Shown piece after piece: positions 1 through 12,100 of a DNA stretch of 64,000 nt. How positions within the stretch are numbered: position 1 is the first letter of the stretch; each line of letters begins with the position of its first letter. Both the position numbers and the translations under genes were made by a program. The notes under the pieces were generated by a model. It made no database searches. It was given only the letters and a program-made list of their open reading frames with translations, and was not told the DNA's origin. This DNA is from Euborellia annulipes (lineage: Eukaryota; Arthropoda; Insecta; Dermaptera; Anisolabididae): assembly GCA_023213315.1 (NCBI GenBank), contig JAKCPI010006182.1, forward strand, positions 186,001 to 250,000, given 5' to 3'.

Positions 1-340
1 TATAGACCACATTTTGTATTAATTATTTATTAAAAATATAAAAAGTGTACGTTTCGACTGCTTATTCTGCAGTCTGCAGCCGTTTTAGAGTACTGTGCAC
101 TTGCTTCGATTTAAATGAACCAACCTCTAAGGTACTGTTACGTGCATTTTATACAAAGACGTCAGCGCCATCTACAATCATTCCTATGCCGCTGACGTCG
201 TTGTATATAAAATGCACGTTACGATCCCTTAGGGGTTAGTTCACTTGAGTTGGAGCAAGTGCACAGTGCTTGAAAATGACTGCAGAATAAGTAATCGAAA
301 CGTTGTACAGTATTTAATAATACAAAGCACAAAAGCGTTA
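1..340. repeat. Foldback element at the window start
   Basis: Two long inverted arms, about 50-170 and 190-306: CGTTTCGACTGCTTATTCTGC against GCAGAATAAGTAATCGAAACG, GTACTGTGCACTTGC against GCAAGTGCACAGTGC, GACGTCAGCG against CGCTGACGTC. The outer sequence TATAGACCACATTTTGTATT recurs at 21300, so it is a dispersed family. Confidence 0.75.
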
Positions 341-1422
341 AAAAACACAAAGCATTATCTAGTTAATATTTATCTAAAAAGGATGAATGAGCTAATATTG
401 ATATAAAAACCAATTACTAGCCTGGGTGCATGAAAAAAGCCTAATATTTCATATGATATTATCATTAATTTTTGTTTCTTTTCAGATTTTTCATTCCAAA
501 AGCCACGGAGGCTACTCAACTTGTGAAAATCCAAATATTAAAAAATCTCAACTTAAAAGATTTTTGATCCTAAAACAAGTTATTCAAGAATCATTACTCG
601 AATATTCTCGCGCAGCTATTTCGTTGCGAACATGAAAATTTATATAAGACATTTCCTTTTAATTTATTTTAGCTTTACTTTTTGACGGGCTTACCATTGT
701 TTTCAAACAAAGTTATTTATGGAATTTCTGAAAATTTTTAGCTTATTATATTGTCATTCTGTTTAAATCGATTTGATTCTTTTTGCAGCAAAGTCTAGAT
801 TCTACATTATTGTTCAATGTATATATATTCATAATAAAATTGTAGATAATAGTATTAAAAACATGTTAAAGTCTTCTTTAAATAGAATCAAAATTAAATA
901 TTTTAACTTTGTATGGACAGTATATTTACAAAAAATGCTAAAAATATTCTTAATATTTGGAAACAATGAGAAAGTTTGTCAAAATGAGAATCAAAAAATT
1001 CTCAAGATTTTCTGGTTCTAATAAAAACCAAATAGCATTTAGAATTTTGTTCATAATATGAATATAGATTTATATAGTTGAATATAAAGAGGTCAATAAA
1101 TTAATGTTAGATTGATCTCTTTGCCTTAACCCTTAAAAGATTTTATTTTTATAATTTTAACAGTGATATTTAAATATTTATATTTATTTATTTATTTTAA
1201 CTTATGTCTCGAGCAAATAATTGAAACTATACATTCTGAGAAATCCAAATACCAAGGGCTAAGAGTGAGCAAACACCCCGACTGCTCTATCTGGACTTCA
1301 CAGAGTGAAAAAGTCTACCGGAAGATTCTTTCTTATTATTGAATATTAAAAATTTAATTCGATTTCTAGTAAAATTAATTAAAGAAACATTTTAAAGTGC
1401 TTTCCTAGCATAAAAGAAAGAA
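341..1422. other. No gene seen
   Basis: AT-rich 5' flank. Short open frames lack start context, splice sites or recognisable motifs. Confidence 0.6.
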
Positions 1423-1430
1423 ATAGGATT

Positions 1431-1691
1431 CAGGGGCGTATTTATGGGGGGGGGCCGAGGGGGCCCGGGCCCCCCCCGAAATTTCCCAAACACATATACA
1501 TATATAGGGATATACAGACATCAGCGCAACAAATTTTTCCGCAGGATGGACAACTTTGGTTTCGCAATAGAAAAAATGTTCCGCAAAAAATTTCGTGTGA
1601 AAAAAATATAGTTTCTTAAAAAAAAATTTTCCGCGGAAAAATTTTTGAGTTCGGGCCCCCCCCCCGAAAAAAATTTCTATATACGCCCCTG
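1431..1691 (-). mobile_element. CAGGGGCGTA hAT-type MITE (copy 1)
   Basis: 261 bp with inverted ends CAGGGGCGTAT...ATACGCCCCTG and a perfect 8-bp target duplication ATAGGATT (1423-1430 and 1692-1699). G-run and C-run subterminal blocks; the interior matches the copies at 42250 and 50777 in reverse orientation. No coding capacity. Confidence 0.88.
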
Positions 1692-1699
1692 ATAGGATT

Positions 1700-2603
1700 T
1701 AATATTAGAAAAATTAACTATTTCTGAACAAGGTCACAAAAAGAATCAGCAAATCCGTTTTATTTTTTATACAAATTTCGATAATTGAACTGAAAACATT
1801 CTTTTGACTGTGAGAAATTTATTAATTAGAGGGCTTATATCTTATAATAACTTGAAATGAGCAAATGATGAAATAAACAATGTTTTATATCTAGAAAGAA
1901 TGAAATATCTGTTTGTTTAAGAAATCGCTAGATTTACGCTATATAAAAATGTTAAACTTAATCTTGATTTATTTTCTTTTTATTTACTAATAAACAAATT
2001 ACTCGGTGAAACGATAAGACAAGATTCGAAGTTACCATTTGAACTTTTGGAAAGATATCATTTATAAATATCATTAGACAAATAGAATAAATTCTTCAGG
2101 GCTTTTATTGAAACTTAGAAATTACAAAAGAGTAGACTTTCAAATATCAAGGATTAATTAATTATTCTATCTTCATTTCGCCATCACTATAAAAATTTTA
2201 ATTATTTCTATACCCTGTCACTCGCTAACTCTTACATATCATTTCATTTATTTATTCATTATATCTAAATCTGATGTCTTTTTCCATTCTAATCTTTCTA
2301 ATCTTTTGTAATTAGGTTACTCAAACAGAGGCTCAAGTCTAACTTGCTCCTTTCTTTGAGCTCCTCGCTGATTGCTTGGGGATTCATTATTTGCCCCCAC
2401 CCTAGGCATTTGCTTACTTTGAATAATAAATCCGGCCCTAAACATACTACTGATTGAGGTAATGTTGGCCAAGCACAAATGCTAGGAAATCTATAGAATA
2501 TTTAGGATATTAATTTAAAAATCAAATTTCGCCCACACCAATTTCCTAATTGGTTAATTTTTGTTGAATTATGATTCATTTCAGGAGCAGTGGCTGAATT
2601 TAT
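1700..2603. other. No gene seen
   Basis: AT-rich sequence between a MITE and a foldback element; nothing recognised. Confidence 0.6.
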
Positions 2604-2900
2604 AATGAGCATTGAGGAGATCAAGGCAGCCGAAAGCAATAAAGAAAAAAATGCTGTTTGCCCCGGGCTCTTGACAACTCCTGACATTCGTCGGATGTCA
2701 TGACTTCTGGTTTAATAGTCGAACCAGAAGTTATGACATGACATCCGACGAAAGTTCCAGAGCCCCTCCAAGCTCGAGGCAAACAGCACATTGCCCTGAT
2801 GAAGGCCGGAATATCGGCCGGAACGTCGACAAGTGTATGAAATAAAGCGAATATTTTTTCTTTATTGCTTTCGGCTGCCTTGATCTCCTTACTGCTCATT
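2604..2900. repeat. Foldback element
   Basis: Outer arms ATGAGCATTGAGGAGATCAA (2604) and TTGATCTCCTTACTGCTCAT (ending about 2900), with AGGCAGCCGAAAGCAATAAA against its complement. An inner pair of arms around 2690-2755 (GACATTCGTCGGATGTCATG against CATGACATCCGACG) makes a second stem. Long apparent reading frames here are by-products of the palindrome. Confidence 0.75.
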
Positions 2901-4022
2901 TGTTGAACTAATTTTATATCAATTGTTTTGTTAGCCTGAAAGGTTTTCCTAAGAGCAATAGTCAAAAGCCTTTAAAGAATTAATTTTATTGTTATATTTA
3001 TTTGTGATACTTTACATAAAGTGTTCAGGACTGATTCTGGGGAAGAGCGATTTTGAGAAAAAAACGCAACTCAGAGGCTTTCAATTAAATAAATTGAAAC
3101 TTAAAATAATTATTTACAATGACAAGGATTTTGAAATTCAGAAAAAAGTTGAATATTTTCAATATATTATTTTTAGAAAATGTTTTTGTTCGTCTAAAGA
3201 AAAAAAAACGTGCTTCCAAAACAAAAGAACAAAACATTTATTTTTTTTTTTTTAACAATTTTCATAAAAATTAATTTCTTTCGAATTGTAAAATTTCATT
3301 TTTTTTTTTTTTAATGGGAATAATAACATTTTGCATTGGAATTCAGAATCATATATTGTGCAGGCCTACCATTATATATATTGTACACTTTTTAAATAAT
3401 GAACTTTTTCATTGTTTCTAAAACATTAAATAGAAGAAAATGAAATTAGCATTTTTTCTATATGCTCTATACATAGAAAATATTATTTATTAATAATATA
3501 TAGATTTTATTTAAAAATTCTATGGTATTTTCTAATATATATTAATTGTACGAAATGTTTAATTGAAAACTTAATAGAGCGTTTCCCAAATATTTTAGAC
3601 TCATCTCACAATATATTTACTACATTCACAGAATATGATTTTTAATAATGCTCATAAAGATAAATAAACTCCGCATTTGTATAAAAATAACATTTCCTAA
3701 TTTTTCTGTAATAAGTTTCTTACATCACATTTGTCGTTGGTTGAAATTATAATATCAATTGACGAATACAGGCACAAAATTTCGATAAATGCTAAAGAAA
3801 TTATAAAAATCAAGCCTGTACTTTATACAAGGAAAGTTATTAATACATACAAATATGTAAATATATACCTAAACATCACAAATTATGATTTTCAGAAACA
3901 AAAAATAAATTACATTTCAATTTGAAATGCGTTGTTTTCTCTTTAATTAAAAAATATTTCTCTTTTATTTAAATATTTTAATTATAACTTATTACAATGA
4001 ATCGAGAAATATATGCAGGGAT
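2901..4022. other. No gene seen
   Basis: AT-rich with T11-T13 runs at 3240-3312; no repeat or coding signal recognised. Confidence 0.6.
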
Positions 4023-4030
4023 GACAACCC

Positions 4031-4265
4031 CAGAGGCGTCATTTCGGGGGGGGGGGGGCAATTGCCTCCCCCTCCCCCAAGGGCTCTGATCTTTTTTAAA
4101 TTTCATATTATTCTAAAAAATTAAAATATATCTACGGGCATATAAACTGTAAAAAATTGAAAAATTAAATATATTTTGGCCAAATTTGAGATACCTATTT
4201 GTAAAAAAATTTTAAGAAACAAAAAGGTTTACCCCCCAAAAAAAAAAGTTGAAATGACGCCACTG
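4031..4265. mobile_element. CAGAGGCGTCATTTC hAT-type MITE
   Basis: 235 bp with ends CAGAGGCGTCATTTC and GAAATGACGCCACTG. The flanking 8-mers GACAACCC and GACATCCC match at 7 of 8. It carries a G13 run near the left end. Confidence 0.82.
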
Positions 4266-4794
4266 GACATCCCTGATTGGTGAATTTTGATTTTTTAAAG
4301 ACTGTATTTGAGATTTCAGGCGTCGTTTAATTTAGACTTCTTCAGGATAGGAAAAAATGCATTCCTAATTAAAATTATTAACTATTATCACCTTATAACT
4401 CATTAGCTGGAGAAAGATGAGAAAATCGATGTGACTTCCACCCTTAAAAAATGTTCTATTCTGATGAAGGCTTGAAGATGTTACTAGATCTTAGCAAGTT
4501 TTTCAAGACTGATTTGCACACATTTCTCGATAAGAGAGTATCTCAATCTTGCGAGTGATTTGGTCAAAATACCAACAAAATATTTTATACAATTTAAATT
4601 CTTTTTATTATTTATTTATTTATTTCTTCCATAGACACTCGAAAGTGTGTCGAAGCGTCAAAATATACAAAATCATAAACATAAAATCAGTACAATCACC
4701 GAAGAACACATAATCAGAACGAATCTACCCTTACTGGCTGATTTAATTAAAAGCCTAATGAGTTAATGATTAAGTAATTTATAATATGGTCAGT

Positions 4795-5050
4795 ACTCAG
4801 GTGGGGATGTGGAAAGTCCGAACTCCCCCCCCCTCCTCCTCCGAAAGTCCAAAAAATTACATGCTTTGTTAAAATTTTAATTGATGTTAGAAATTACAAA
4901 AAATATTTTATCTTCAAAATTTATTCGCTTGGGAGGGATTATTGGAGCCCCCCTCGCCCCGATAATATTTTCTGTCCCCGGCTGTGAGTATAGCTTGAAA
5001 AATATTCTTTCTCGCAAAAAATGGCATTGATGATGTGTTGACCAGGATCG
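4795..5050. repeat. G/C-run repeat related to 38672-38850
   Basis: Contains AAGTCCGAACTCCCCCCC..., ACAAAAAATAT, AAAATTTATTCGCTTGGG and ATAATATTTTCTGTCCCC. The same order of blocks recurs at 38672-38850 (GAAGTCCAAAGGCCCC, AAAATTTATTCATTTGGGG, AAAATATTTTCTACTC). Probably two decayed copies of one MITE; ends not resolved. Confidence 0.5.
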
Positions 5051-5060
5051 TGTCCAGGGG

Positions 5061-5868
5061 AAGATTTTGTGTTCAAATCCCATCCCGAAATCCAAAAAAA
5101 AATTATAGAAAATAACATATAGTGTTAAAATTTTTAAAATTTTAAACTTTGTTAGAAATTATATTTATACTTTAAAATGTATTCTTTTTTTCATAAATTG
5201 AAATAATGCGCTCTTTTTTAATATTCTTTGTTTTTTTTTCCTTCTATATTCTTGGCAAACAGTGAAAAGAGTCGATGAAAGTAAACGGTTATCGTATAAA
5301 GTCTTATATGGCCTAAGTTTTCGAAAAGACAGTGTGCATGTGTGTGTGTGTTTAAAAAAAAAAAAAAAAAAGGTGGAATGGGGCAAAAAATCATGGACAT
5401 AGCAAGAATCTCGATATACTTCGAAATTGATATAAATTATTTTCACTCCTTCCGCCAATCAGGTGAACCTGACACGGATTTATCCTTTACAAATATTTAT
5501 AAAAATGATTCATTAAATTAGTCTATTTTGTGTGTAGGTGTATTTTTTGATATTTATAAAATTTGATAAGATAATTTTTCGATTATTCTTCGAATGAGTG
5601 TTCCTCGAATGGCAGATTTTAATTCGTGTTAATTCGGCCGTCTTCGGCTCCGTTCGGCATCGATCCCCCCTCCCCTGCTCTACTACCTGATGCCTCTAAC
5701 CGCCTGCCGCCTGTCGTTAGTCTTTCGTGTGCCGGCGCAGAACATCCTCGCCCCACCCTAAATAAAAAGAAAAGAAAGACAACGTCCGCTAATCACGTGA
5801 CGTCTTTGTTACTTCTTCCCCCTATCGTGCGTGTTATTATTATTATTTTATTTTGTGTAACATGTAAA
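5061..5868 (+). other. Probable promoter and 5' UTR region of bark
   Basis: No clear TATA box is placed here. From about 5610 the sequence becomes locally GC-rich (CCGTCTTCGGCTCCG, CCGCCTGCCGCC) and stays so to about 5810, unlike the AT-rich flanks, then runs through an ATT-rich stretch to the start codon. This fits a 5' UTR or CpG-containing promoter; the transcription start cannot be fixed. A poly-A run and a TG microsatellite lie at 5339-5371. Confidence 0.4.
5862..5867 (+). promoter_or_regulatory. Start-stop minimal uORF directly before the bark start codon
   Basis: ATG TAA at 5862-5867 is followed by one A and then the bark ATG at 5869. The upstream ATG has A at -3, a favourable context. 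If this sequence is in the mature 5' UTR, ribosomes would meet a start-stop element one base before the main start, which could lower or tune initiation. Presence is read directly; function is inferred. Confidence 0.5.
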
Positions 5869-6111
5869 ATGGAACCACGCTGGTTGTTGGTGTTTGTTGT
5901 GTTTATATTGTGTACGTTACAAGTGTCAACAAGAGATATTGAAGATTATATAGTGGATAGACGTGTACAATTATTACCTGAACATTCCCCGTATGTGGTC
6001 AAACATGACCTCGAGGTCGGCGTCAAGGGCGTCTTGGAAATTGCACCCGGCGTCGAGATACAATTTGCGCCGATGGTCGGACTCACCATCCGCGGACAGA
6101 TAATCGCCAAG
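5869..6111 (+). CDS. bark: bark exon 1: signal peptide and first solenoid segment
   Basis: Encodes residues 1-81. It opens with MEPRWLLVFVVFILCTLQ, a basic n-region and hydrophobic core typical of a signal peptide, then acidic sequence and strands such as VEIQFAPMVGLTIRGQIIAK. The frame is open upstream without another in-frame ATG, so ATG 5869 is the natural start. The exon ends AAG before GTAAAA in phase 0. GC content is visibly higher than in the flanks. Confidence 0.88.
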
Positions 6112-9100
6112 GTAAAAATACATTTTAATTCTTAAGCTAATAATAGTCTACCAATAACAAAACATTTGTTTATATTTTAAGATTTCTCGAAAACATCCCT
6201 CTTATCTAAAATCTTTAGATAATAATAAATAAAGTTTACATAATTAAAAGGATGCCTTTAAAGGCCGTTATTGCAAATTCACGTTTATCAAAACTTTGAA
6301 TTTACCTGAAAAACAAGTTTGCCTCTCTGATAACACGATGTTTGGCTACGCCCACGTTAATAATACTAATAATAACGAGAATTATTCATTAATAATATAA
6401 ATACTAATTCTATAATTTCAAAGTGTGATTGTCTTATCCATGTCATAATAAAGAATAAAATTTTATGACAAAACTTTGACACATAATAGGAGAATAAAAT
6501 TCCATTCAAATTTGATTTTAACCCAACGACCCATTATGGCCTTGGATTATAATTTTTTCCTATTTACGATTACGTTTGTTGTTTTTGTCCTGTAAATTGA
6601 AAGTGAGGTCAGGTAGAAACCTGTTGGGGCGCGGCTACCTGCTTATCCCTTCGCATACCATTTCCCTTTTTCTACATTAAATTGCCCTTTATTTTATTTT
6701 TGACTTGTTGGCTAAACGCTAAAAGCGTCTTTTTCGTAATTGAATTGTCCGTTAAAAAAAAGCCAAGGCTAAATTACCTTGCTGCTCTCTCTCTCTCTCT
6801 CTTTTACCTTTTAAACCTCGCAGCAATAACATCGCTAACAAAAATAAACTTAATGGCATTTGAGTTTTTTATCTTGATAACTGAGATATTTATTTCCGCC
6901 TTTAATTTAAATGCTCTTATTAATAATATTAAATTCATCAATAATTTTAATATATCTAATGGTATAATCCTTCAAAAATAATATTAACGCTCTCCGGTAA
7001 AACTCCTTGGCGTTGGAATGAGGCGAATTTGAGGCGTTTGACCTCCGTCCCACTGATCTTGTCATTGTTACAATTCTCTAAAAGATCTCTTAAAATTATA
7101 TACCCACCTATTTTTAATTTTTAAAGACATTTGACGTAAATTTTGAATTGATATGAAAAAATTTTGATGATTTTCAGCCAGAACGAGAAAATGACACCAA
7201 ATCAAGTCACTTGATCAATTCTTATTTTTTGCTAACAAAAAATCCCGAGGAAATTCCTAACATTAAGATAATTCTAAAATATTAACTATTTTTAAGAAAA
7301 TCCAGCAGCTACCGTTCTAAATAACTACTAAATATTTACTTTGTCGTTCCTCCGTCATCTTTCAGTGCAAAAATATCTGTCAAACTATAAAAGCTCTTTC
7401 TACTTATACGTGTATTTTTATTTTCCGTTATATTTTTATCATATTACTTTCTTAAACTACTGTGGCTTTTGACAAAACATTAAATTTCATTACTTGGCTT
7501 GAATTTCTCTCATTATTTTAATTATGTTTTAGAATATCATTACAATTAAAATAATAATGAATGAAGATTTGATTGTGTTATTATTTATTGAAGGAGATGA
7601 GCTCGCAACCAGTACTTGAGATGCCCCTTCTGAATAGTACTCAGGATTTGGCCCTAAAACCGTATATTTTTTATCTGCATCAGCATAGCTTTCAATTTAT
7701 GACTGACTAATGAGAAACATCTTCAAAATATTTGCCAGTATTTGTCGAGGTATTTGTCGCCTTTTCTGTCTGTTATCATTGGCACCAGCAGTAAAAAGTT
7801 TTTGTGGGTGAAGAGTGAAAAAATTCTCCTTCGCCCCCTCCCTCTTCATCCACGGCTTTCATCTCCTCTTGTAATACTGTAAAATTTCTATAATCAAGAA
7901 ACATTAAAAAATTTTGTTTCAATCCCAGATTTTGACTATCTCCAGCCTCTTTAGTTAAATCGTTACAAATAAAGCACTTCAATTAAAAAGATCCAAATAA
8001 ATCTCTTGTCTGATGACGGTCAGTTTATTCCTTTGAAGAACGTATTTTAACTGGGTGCAGGCAAGTAAGTGGAGGGAAAAGATTTTGGCCCCTCATCTAA
8101 CGACCACACAAATGAATAAATACCCTAGAGAAAAAAGTAAAAAAGTTGAGTAACACTGTTAATATTATTATGAAGAATATTTTTTTAAAGTCACTCAGTG
8201 GAAAAAATTGAAATTTTGCTACGCCTATTCTTTTTCTTCTCCTATTCTGTCCTATCAACTTGTTAATATTATTTCCGCCTCCGTGTAAAAGTGAGCTTCT
8301 CAGTCTTGACGAAGAGAAATCCATAGGAAGCGTGTTTGAGGAGAGATCTGTTTTATGCTAGAGAAATCGCGTCTCTTGTTTACTGATTTTTTTAGCGGAA
8401 CGCTTTTGCCCTTCTCACTCTATTGTTTGTTGTAATTTGACATTTTGTGACCTTTTATTTCTACCAAAAATAGTCCTAACGGATTGGTTTTATTTCTAAA
8501 GGAGGAAATTAATTATACTGTATTTTAGTGGTCTTTGCTAGAGTTGGTTATTTTGGGGTGAAAATGTCAATTTTATGTCAGTTTTTGGCAAATGATATTT
8601 GTCTTCTTATAGTTATTATTTTTCTCTGATTGAAAATAATTTAATTTTTCGCTAGGATAAAAAGATTCCTGAGAGATTTATTCAAATCTCTCATGAGACA
8701 TTATTGAGCAATTCTTTTAAAATAATTGTACAAGATTTTTTTTCTCTTTATTAGTAACGCTGGTTTTATCCTTCTTACCGAAGGGTAAGAGAAAGTTGTG
8801 TGCTGTGCGCGAGTCATACCAGATTTTTTGAAATAGAGTGAGATCTAAGGGATATTGAAAAGAGAATAATTAATAAGGCCATAAAATAGTAAAGAATAAA
8901 TACTACACGTTTTTTTACTATTATTTATTTGTCTCATCCAAGAGAGAGCATTATTTATTGTTACTTAACAACAAGTGAAATCATTCTCTCTGGGTCTAAT
9001 GAATCACTTTATTTAGACGATAGATATTAGAATGTTTTTAGAAAAGAGAATAGTTATTTCCAAAAATAGCCGCATCTCTCGCCGGCAACAATGCCTGGAG

Positions 9101-12100
9101 GGGAGGTGCAGGCGCCACTTCCCCTCCGCTCGCCGTTTCTTAAGCCCCAATTATTAATATACGTTATAAAAAATAAAAACTTTGCATATTGAATTGCGTA
9201 GAACTCGCAAACTACGGCCCCAAACAAAAACAAAATAGAAATAAACAAATCGTTTTTAAATTCAAATGTGCCGTACTGTCGGAAACTAAATATATCTCGA
9301 CACAAAAAATCTGTTCTGTGCTTGTCACACCAGATTTTTTATGTTGGGTTATTTTATAAAATAGATGGGGGTGGGGCGTGTATATTTTTTAGGGAGCCGT
9401 GGTAACATAAAGCTTGGAAACCACTGGCCTGCCTAGTAAGTGTATGCATATACGAAATTCAAAATTCTAATAGTTTTTTAACCAACCTGAATTATAAATA
9501 AAAGGGGGGACTGTGAGATATTGACTTGTTTTTCCAAGGGGACCGCGACTTCAAAAAGTTTAATCATAACGAAGAAAATTCGATCAAACCATCAGAGACT
9601 AGTTGCTGGTTCTAAGAAATAAAAGTTCTTCTCTCTTTTGCTGAAACTCGAGCGTTTTCATCCTCGAGATGGCAATGATTTTTTCATGCTTCATATTAAT
9701 TTGACGTCTCATTAATGATATATGAAATTGTGCGTATAATTAATGATAAAACAAACAATTGAATAGTCATCGACTTGCTCTCTCTATTCCTTACTGGATT
9801 GACGTCTAGCCTGGTGACTAATTTTATACCTGGATACGATTTGCTCACATTATGATTATCAAAAAGCACCTTTGGTGTTAAAATAGAAGGGAGTTCCGTA
9901 TGAGTAACTATCGCTATTATCTTATCATTTAATTAGTAGATAAATGAGGTGTTGACACTTAGCACCCGCAGTACCTCTCTTGTTCTATTATTTTTTAACA
10001 TGGGAATTAAATATAAATCCAGTTATTTGAGAGAGAATCTAATTTGTCTGGGAACTTACAATTTTTTTTCGACCTACATTTTTTTCAATAAAAATAACTG
10101 TTTTTGTCTTTATAACGAATATTTATTAATAAAAGCAGATAGCTTATTGAAAGATTAAATAATATTATTTATTAAAAGTAAATTTACCAACAGCGAAAGT
10201 CAAGATGAAAGTTTTTATTACGCTTAATTTAAGGTTAATTATTATTTAGAAATTTCCTTTTTTTGAAATGATTTAAGATTAATTTTTCTCTACATTCATT
10301 ATTTCTTTGTTATTTTTTAAGAATTAAAAATAAGCAACGAAGCTTCAAAACTTTACTGCTCTTCTTAAACAGGGTTAATCCAGTCAGGCGCGATCCTGTA
10401 TTTTTTTTGCTGTAGGGGCTAGAAATTTTGTTCATAAAAAAGGTACGGTAGCAGTTTCATATACAGTATATATTTAGCTAATATTATTTCATATTTTATA
10501 TAAATAATTATAAGAAGCCTATAATAATAAATATTATTGAGAAAGTATCCAAAATACCTAGTGTAAGTTATGCCTTCTGGTTAAGCGGCTAAAGTCTCCG
10601 TAGTCTCCCCCCCTAAAGTCTCCGTAGTCTCCCCCCCCCCGCAACATAACCGCGCATGAAGTATAAGTCGTTTAGGATTAGCTTTGATTTTGCAACTTCA
10701 TTGTCTATTTATTTTCTAATAAATCCTGTTCAGTTGGATTATTGTTATTAAATTTCCCCCAGAATTAGAGGCAAACGTTTTAACTATTACGGATGAGTTT
10801 CAAAAGATTTGGTCCAGGGGAGGGTTGAAAAATCGTGGTTCGCAAAATATTTACCTCTCATTAATACCAAACCCTGCGGTCCGATTCACTCTCCTGTTAC
10901 TATCTTCTTCTTCCTGGCCTCGTGGCTTGTGCGAATTTTTGATAGTTGTTTTTTTATTTCTTTCGATGAAAATGCATGAACATGTTGTTTGTTAATAGGC
11001 ATACATTTCTACATTTTTTTTCCTTTTGTTTTGTTTTTTTATTTGTTGTTATTGTATTAAATTTGTATTGTGTTTTCTGGACCTAGTCACCGAGGAATAA
11101 TACCTCTAAGCGGGTCGTAATAAATTTGTTTTATTTATCCTTTTATTAATTGATTAATTTGTCAATTCAACTCAGTGGCGGATTAATGCCATTTTGTCGG
11201 GGGGGATTTTTTTTTTAATTTTTTTTTATTTAAGGACTTTGACGGCATCTATGGCCATTTAGACCCCTTTCCTATTTATTTAAATTGATTGGTAACAAAT
11301 TCAATTGAAACTAAAGAGCGGAAATCATAATTTCTTTAGATTACTAGTTTTTTTTAACTTTGTGAATTTCTTCTCTGGGGGGGGCGATCGCCCCCCCTCA
11401 CCCCCCCCCCCCCCCCCCTTTAATCCGCCCCTGCTTCAACTATAAGTCATTTTGTAGAGTAAGAGAAGACAGGCAACCAGTACATGATAACAGAGGCGTA
11501 CCGAGGCAGTTGGGGGCCTGGGGCGGCACTAGAAGCGGGGGCCTTATATTGATTTTTTTTTTTTTTTGGGTGGGGGTGCTCATCTTTAAATATCCTTCTC
11601 CTCCATACACAAAAATATTTTTAAAATACCGTATATCCCTGAACCCCAAGGGCCCCGGGGCCTCTCAAAAGGAAATTTTGATTAAATTTTGTTTTTACTT
11701 GAGCCTTGAGGGCCCCGGGGCCTCTCAAAGGGAAATTATCATTAAATTTTCTTTTTTTTATCTAAATTTTTCCATTTTTACTTGAGCCCTGAAGGCCCCG
11801 GGGCCTCTCAAAGGGAAATTATCATTAAATTTTCTTTTTTTTATCTAAATTTTTCCATTTTTACTTGAGCCCTGAAGGCCCCGGGGCCTCTCAAAGGGAA
11901 ATTTTCATTAAATTTTGTTTTTACTCGAGCCCTGAGGGCCCCGGGGCCTCTCAAAGGGAAATTTTCATTAAATTTTTTTTTTATAAATATATGGGGGCCT
12001 ATGCCGGCTCGGGGCCTGGGGCGGACCGCCCCCCTCGCCCCCCTCGGTACGCCACTGCATGATAAAGAACTATCAATAATTATTTTTCTCGACTTAACGT

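Noticed and set aside
2621..2965. 114-codon minus-strand frame
   Set aside because: It lies across the foldback element and is mirrored on the other strand; a by-product of the palindrome.
5626..5868. In-frame extension of the bark reading frame upstream of ATG 5869
   Set aside because: It has no in-frame ATG, is rich in Pro/Ser without family similarity, and would bury the signal peptide. Treated as 5' UTR.
11510..12062. Frames with repeated GPGASQREI peptides
   Set aside because: They are translations of the minisatellite inside the 11491 element, not a repeat protein.
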